Assembly (NCBI GenBank): GCA_028023455.1
Contig: JAQFVV010012416.1
Span: forward strand, 7,357,594-7,421,593
Source: Epiperipatus broadwayi
Lineage: Eukaryota > Onychophora > Udeonychophora > Euonychophora > Peripatidae
DNA: 64,000 nt
Direction of reading: 5' to 3'
Shown here: positions 59,456-64,000 of the stretch, piece after piece
Position numbering within the stretch: position 1 is the stretch's first letter
How the letters are laid out: every line of letters starts with the position of its first letter
The notes under the pieces: generated by a model
Database searches by the model: none
What the model was told of the DNA's origin: nothing
The model's input: the letters and a program-made list of their open reading frames with translations, nothing else
Position numbers and translations under genes: made by a program

Positions 59456-60520
59456 AAACAAAGTGTAGTACTGATGATGAAAAGAATATAAAGTTGTAAA
59501 TCCACAGATATTGAGAAAATTTAAAAAACCATTTACCCTAAAACATTCTAGATAAACTTTATATGGAAGAGATCCAAGAACTAGAAAATGTCATTATAAA
59601 GTTACTCACCTAATTGATGAATAATAGGAAAGGGCTTTCATTTGATTAATGGATCAGTTTTAATCAATGACCCAATAAATATATTAAGACTGCTTCAACA
59701 ATGCTTAATGGTAATCGATTTGTTTACTGTAAAGAATCTGATATATTTCATGTAATTTTCAGTCTTACGTATTCTATGAAAACCTGCTTTTAAGTAATTT
59801 TATCAATGCAATCCCTATATTGGATTGGCTAACCTCATGATATATAAGTAAAGTGTATGGTTTTCATATATGATTCATAATGATTAATCTCTCAATATTT
59901 AAAATGTTAAATTAACACACACAGAAACATTGGAAATGCTCTTCACTTGATAAGATAAAACTCTACAGACTAAATAGCCAAATATGGTTTTAATCATTGT
60001 CCACATGTTCATAAAATAAACAAACTTATATGCGTTTGAATTGACTAACACCATCATATATGTGATATACATGATCAGATTAATGTAAATGGGCCACTAC
60101 TATGATTTCTGGAATGGGAAGTTATATGTCTCCAATTTCTGGTGATAACTAATGTCTTAATGTAATTGATATGAAATTAATTGTTTTTTGTTTATATAAA
60201 CAAGCATAACCTCTGATTTTGTTAACTGGTCTCCTTTGAGATTGATATGTAAATGTCCTTCTTTCTGTAAATGATTCTTATGGTTTGTGAATAAAATTTC
60301 CTTTTGAAAGATAAAAGATAAGGTGGATTTTTTTTTTTACTTGCCTTCCATTTGCACACATGATCCATGTCAATCAATGATGTTCATCAGAAAAGTTTTA
60401 ACTATAGACAATTTTACAACTTTTTTGTTTGGAATTTTTTTTTTATTTTCATGTCAATGTTAGTTTTCTAACTCAGATTTTCTAGCTATTATCAAAATTA
60501 TTATATGTAAGCAGCAGAAT
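59456..60520. other. AT-rich spacer
   Basis: No gene supported. Confidence 0.5.
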
Positions 60521-60521
60521 A

Positions 60522-60523
<2 letters not shown>

Positions 60524-60599
<76 letters not shown>

Positions 60600-60618
60600 T
60601 CAATTCAATTCAATTCAT
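60524..60618. repeat. (AAT)n microsatellite followed by (TTCAA)n
   Basis: About 25 AAT units (60524-60599), then TTCAATTCAATTCAATTCA. Probably expanded from the tail of a retroposon; the downstream TTTATTTAAGTGCTAAACAA may be that element. Confidence 0.9.
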
Positions 60619-60849
60619 TTATTTAAGTGCTAAACAACAGCATAAATTTTTTGATTAGATATAATAATATTATCATTGTTGGTGAGGTTATCCTCTGTGG
60701 TTTTCATATACTCTTATTAAGATTATTAAAAGGAAATCTTACCATCATAGACTCTATTTTAAGACACAGAATATAATTTATTATAATAATTTTATCAATT
60801 TTAGAAGATTGGCTAAATATTGTGACAGTCAGATTATGTATGCTGGTTT

Positions 60850-61000
60850 AACCTAGTTCGAGTCCTAAGCGAAAGTACCTCGAGGCCACTATACGCGAAA
60901 TATTAAATAAAGAATATAATAACCTCTGCCCTATTTCGCCTATTCTCGGGGCTAATTCACGAACCAACAACACCATCTGAGCCACGCATAAATTATTTTT
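60850..61000 (-). repeat. tRNA-derived SINE-like block (shared with 27.2-27.4 kb)
   Basis: On the minus strand GCGTGGCTCAGATGGTG (plus about 60979-60995) contains a consensus A box (TGGCTCAGATGG), followed by a near B box GTTGGTTCGTGAATT at closer spacing than in a tRNA, and then ATAGGGCAGAGG and CCTCGAGGTACTTTCGC, both also present at 27.2-27.3 kb. Confidence 0.55.
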
Positions 61001-63150
61001 CAACCGGCCACAAAGCTTAGCAACAGCGGTAGAGACATGGACGGGAAATCCTAAAGAGCTAAAAGCTAAATGTGTAAAGTACATCAAAATATGTGTTGGT
61101 GTTTGCGTTTTGCGTGCCTGGATCATTGAAAAGTAAAAATAAAGCATTTAATATAACTAAGAAACTCAAGTTTTTGATAATTAAATAATGTTTAATTACT
61201 GGCTTTAAAATATGAATAAAGCTTTAATGGGCCTCCGCTATTCCCCTAAATTACTGCAACAAACTAATTAGACAATAAAAAGAAAACAGGTTAATAGGTT
61301 TGCGGTCAAATTCTTTTCTTCCCAATTTTATTAAAAAAATTCCAACTCGATCTTCTCGATAAAGTACGATAGATCATAAAAACCTTTCGCAAAGCATTTC
61401 TTATGGCTTTGCGCTAAAAACCGGGTTTAAAATTAACTTAGAACGTATATAGCTAAATCAAATATACGTGACTAGCTAATGGCGGACAAAAAAGAGGTGT
61501 TATCAAAAAGATCAAGTTGGCACACAAAAGAAACTGACTTGGATTTAATTAACAACATAAATAAAATTGGAAAGTGATTTCAAATGACAAAAAAATTAAT
61601 TATTAAATTTAACCGCAACGAAATACTAAATATTTACAATGGTTAGTAAGGAAGAATAGCGAAGGTAAAAAGGTTACATATAGCTAGATGATCCCAAAAT
61701 ATATTTAAGGTTAATTCATAAAATGTTTACATAGCAAGACATATATTTCAATACAACAATAAAACAATATGAATCAAAAGTAGCATACGAGATAGTTTAA
61801 TTTAGGAGATACGATACCGTCCTTTTTCCGTGATGTTCCCTACGGCGTCCGTGGCTTGATCCGACCGACGATAGGTGTTTGTCCGGACAATGAAAATATG
61901 AAGTATGGCTTCCATGAAAAGTTCTCCAGACACGGCATAGAGTTCATATGGTTATTGATTGGATGTTAAGGCATTTTGGATGGTATTTAGGAACCTCGGG
62001 ATAGGCAAAGCTATGATTTGCCTAGCCAAGCATATCCATTTTCCTCAAAATACGGTTGGTTTTAACTGGAGCAGGTTCCAACTTCTCCATTGTTTGAAAA
62101 TGACAGCTGTATAACTTTATTTGAAGCACAAGCTAAATGTGAAGCAAAATCTGACGGATTTCTCCCAAGAGAAATCTGAATGCACTTTCCAGAAAGCTTG
62201 GAAATAAAACAGCAAGAAAAATCTTAATAAATCGCCTTCACAAGCAAAATCAGAATCAAACGACTCCTTCAAAAAGAAAAGTCTGAATAATTATCTCTTT
62301 TGTTCTCCCTACTATTTATACTTTCTCTGACAGCTACCTTCCATTGTTTGTATGATCTGAGATCTTGATAAGCCCCCCCCTTGCTGCTTTGTTTTAAAAC
62401 AACACGTTCTAAAAATAACTTCAATTTTTTTACTCTAACTTTCTTACTTTAAAGTTGGAATTCTATTAATTAAAAAGCAAGAAAGAAAATGCCATCTTTA
62501 ATTAGACTTGAACGACTCACTAATTAAAATATACATTCTTTCAGAAATGTTGGTGGGCTTATCTCAAAATCAAATCATACTAAATATTTTAATAAAATTT
62601 GAACAACAATATATTTTTATTTTACAATAGAATAAGCATTTTATCTCAGCAGAATTTTGCATTACCTCATATATATACGCTAGATGTATATATATGTTTG
62701 ACTAATAGGTTAAGCAATTTTGATCAATAGAATGAAATTTATTTAAAATAAAATATTTAACTGTAATACACATTTAATAAGCATAACTATTTTTAACTCT
62801 AATGCAAAACCCTGCTGATATTGAACTATAAACTTAATTTAGGTCTACAATATTAATTAAGTTTATAGGAAGATGTGAAGCATGGATTGGACTTCAGATC
62901 CATTGCTTCATTTCCCAATAGTTAGTGAGCAAAAAAAAAAATGTTAAAAAAAAAATGCTGTTGCTTCAGGTCAGAGGTAAGAATTTGTACCAGGTGAGTT
63001 CAAGCCTACTCTTTATTCACTGTAATGTTTAAGTTGCTACTACTAATAATCTTTCTATATGTTACTATAAAACGGTTTATCCATCATTCATTCTCCTATA
63101 TTTTTTAAATCAAGTCCGTGTTGTTTTAGTCTGACTAGCTATATATATGT
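61001..63150 (-). other. Downstream region of the Gypsy-like frame; possible LTR
   Basis: Non-coding, GC-richer than average (61840-62110: GGCGTCCGTGGC, CCGACCGACGATAGG). As it lies just past the stop of the integrase-containing frame at 63153, the 3' LTR would be expected here. I could not identify convincing TG...CA ends or a polypurine tract; the C-run at 62373-62380 is a poor candidate. The position is the main argument. Confidence 0.3.
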
Positions 63151-63152
63151 TT

Positions 63153-64000
63153 TTAATTTCTAAATTTTCCGGGGTCTGGTGGTATGCAAGGTTTTATGTT
63201 TGGAGCATTGTACTGTCTTTGTATGCTGTAACTATCTTTCAGCAGAAAAACATTTTCTCCACACTTCTTTTTTACTAAATGAGGGCCTCTATATATTGGA
63301 AAAAACTTTTTTACTTCTCTCCGCACTACACTAGTTGGCCTCAGATCTCTCAACCACACTTGCTTCCTTTGCCTGAATTGATATTGGCGGTTTCGTTTTG
63401 TCTTCCGATGCAGCACTGCCCGTCTTAATCGTTCGCTTGCGATCTTTTGGTTTCCTAGTTGGTCTATTTTCTCCTCTTCCACTAAGATTTTGGCTTTGAA
63501 TACCTGAAGACATGCTGCGCCATACTGCAAATGTATCGGAGTAGCTCCAGTCAAGTCACTCATTTTATTATTCATGTCTTGTCCCATCTTTTCAGTTTCG
63601 TTTACTAAATCCACAGTCTGAAGCGTCATTGTGCTCTTGCTATCCTCTATGATTCGACAATTTTGTTCTCCACTTTGCCTTTCATGTTTGACTGACAAGT
63701 CCAAGTGGTGACTATCTTTACATGCTTCTTCATCAATCAGTGATTCAACCTGAATATCCCCTTGTTCCTGTTGGTCTTGTCCCTTTTCCTGATTATCATC
63801 ATCTGGTAATACTTTTGTTCTGGTAGTATGTTGTTGCTGGAGACCCATGTTTTCCTCCAAACGGTTTAGTCTTTGTAATGTCATATTCATGCATTGTTGG
63901 AACATGTTCATCATCATTTCATTTTCATCTCTCATTTCCTTGATGAGAGCATCAAAGTTATACTCTTCATTATGAGTACCTGTTGGCCTCTTGGGAATAT
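63153..64000 (-). CDS. Ty3/Gypsy-derived open frame: Gag-like N-terminus joined to integrase C-terminus (partial at window edge)
   Basis: Open on the minus strand from the window edge to the stop at 63153; 260 codons count from an internal Met at 63935, and 21 further codons stay open upstream. Residues 1-125 (from that Met) are methionine-, glutamine- and acid-rich with a possible coiled coil (MFQQCMN...LNRLEENM), as in Gypsy Gag starts. At about 128-139, TGATPIHLQYG matches the end of the integrase core (TGxTPxxLxYG). QVWLRDLRP (192-200) and YRGPHLVKKKCGENVFLL (215-232) are the integrase C-terminal GPY/F module, with a final KP. Protease, reverse transcriptase, RNase H and the integrase catalytic core are absent. 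It looks like an in-frame internal deletion, a non-autonomous element. No stops; I describe it only and infer no function. Confidence 0.7.
   Translation of the reverse strand, partial: IPKRPTGTHNEEYNFDALIKEMRDENEMMMNMFQQCMNMTLQRLNRLEENMGLQQQHTTRTKVLPDDDNQEKGQDQQEQGDIQVESLIDEEACKDSHHLDLSVKHERQSGEQNCRIIEDSKSTMTLQTVDLVNETEKMGQDMNNKMSDLTGATPIHLQYGAACLQVFKAKILVEEEKIDQLGNQKIASERLRRAVLHRKTKRNRQYQFRQRKQVWLRDLRPTSVVRREVKKFFPIYRGPHLVKKKCGENVFLLKDSYSIQRQYNAPNIKPCIPPDPGKFRN

Noticed and set aside
60979-60995. Consensus A box suggesting a tRNA gene
   Set aside because: The B box is too close and imperfect, and no acceptor-stem pairing can be made; better explained as a SINE or LTR segment.
1-64000. CRISPR arrays, operons, phage modules
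   Set aside because: Nothing of the kind; the direct repeats found are tandem duplications, microsatellites or transposon copies in eukaryotic DNA.

Overview
The window is very A+T-rich animal DNA (roughly 70% A+T by eye), with long gene-poor stretches, many microsatellites and a dense layer of decayed transposable elements. I see no bacterial-type gene organisation, no rRNA and no intact tRNA gene. The mix of families (RTE-type and other LINEs, tRNA-like SINEs, Ty3/Gypsy LTR elements, mariner, pogo/Tigger-like and hAT elements, many palindromic elements) and the tiny intron-embedded exons fit a large-genome invertebrate. The sequence alone does not name the phylum.

Layout. 1-13 kb: RTE tails at 1-480 and 5080-5560, palindromic elements at 0.9-1.3, 2.76-3.04 and 7.07-7.37 kb, a Tigger-like element at 3.5-4.5 kb, a reverse-oriented SINE at 7.6-7.8 kb and a hammerhead-like motif at 12.06 kb. 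13-22 kb: a candidate minus-strand terminal exon (13.2 kb), a 379-bp tandem duplication, fold-back elements and a deleted mariner (20.48-21.31 kb). 22.5-24.7 and 53.7-55.9 kb: two oppositely oriented LTRs of one family; the second is a clean solo LTR with a 4-bp target duplication. 27-36 kb: a SINE-like block, a candidate terminal exon (30.3 kb), a 1.5-kb Tigger-like element retaining the C-terminus of its transposase, and a decayed LINE ORF1-like region. 37-44 kb: another Tigger-like element, a candidate internal exon (38.6 kb), and the clearest structure of the window: an hAT element (39602-43732) whose dead transposase gene is split by a 1704-bp transposon with 36-bp inverted ends and a perfect 8-bp target duplication.

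46-52 kb holds the best candidates for host plus-strand exons (47950-48012, 50147-50237, 51516-51677 with a polyadenylation signal). 52.4-53.2 kb is a decayed reading frame split by a palindromic element with a 13-bp target duplication. 58.7-59.5 kb is the C-terminus of a LINE polymerase. The right edge (63153-64000, minus) is a Gypsy-derived open frame that joins a Gag-like N-terminus to the integrase C-terminus, running off the window.

Almost everything recognisable is transposon-derived and broken. The host exon calls rest on splice signals and open frames only and are tentative. The main novelty candidates are the palindromic elements with long, retroposon-like target duplications, the unassigned 8-bp-TSD transposon with internal tandem arrays, and the Gag-integrase fusion frame.
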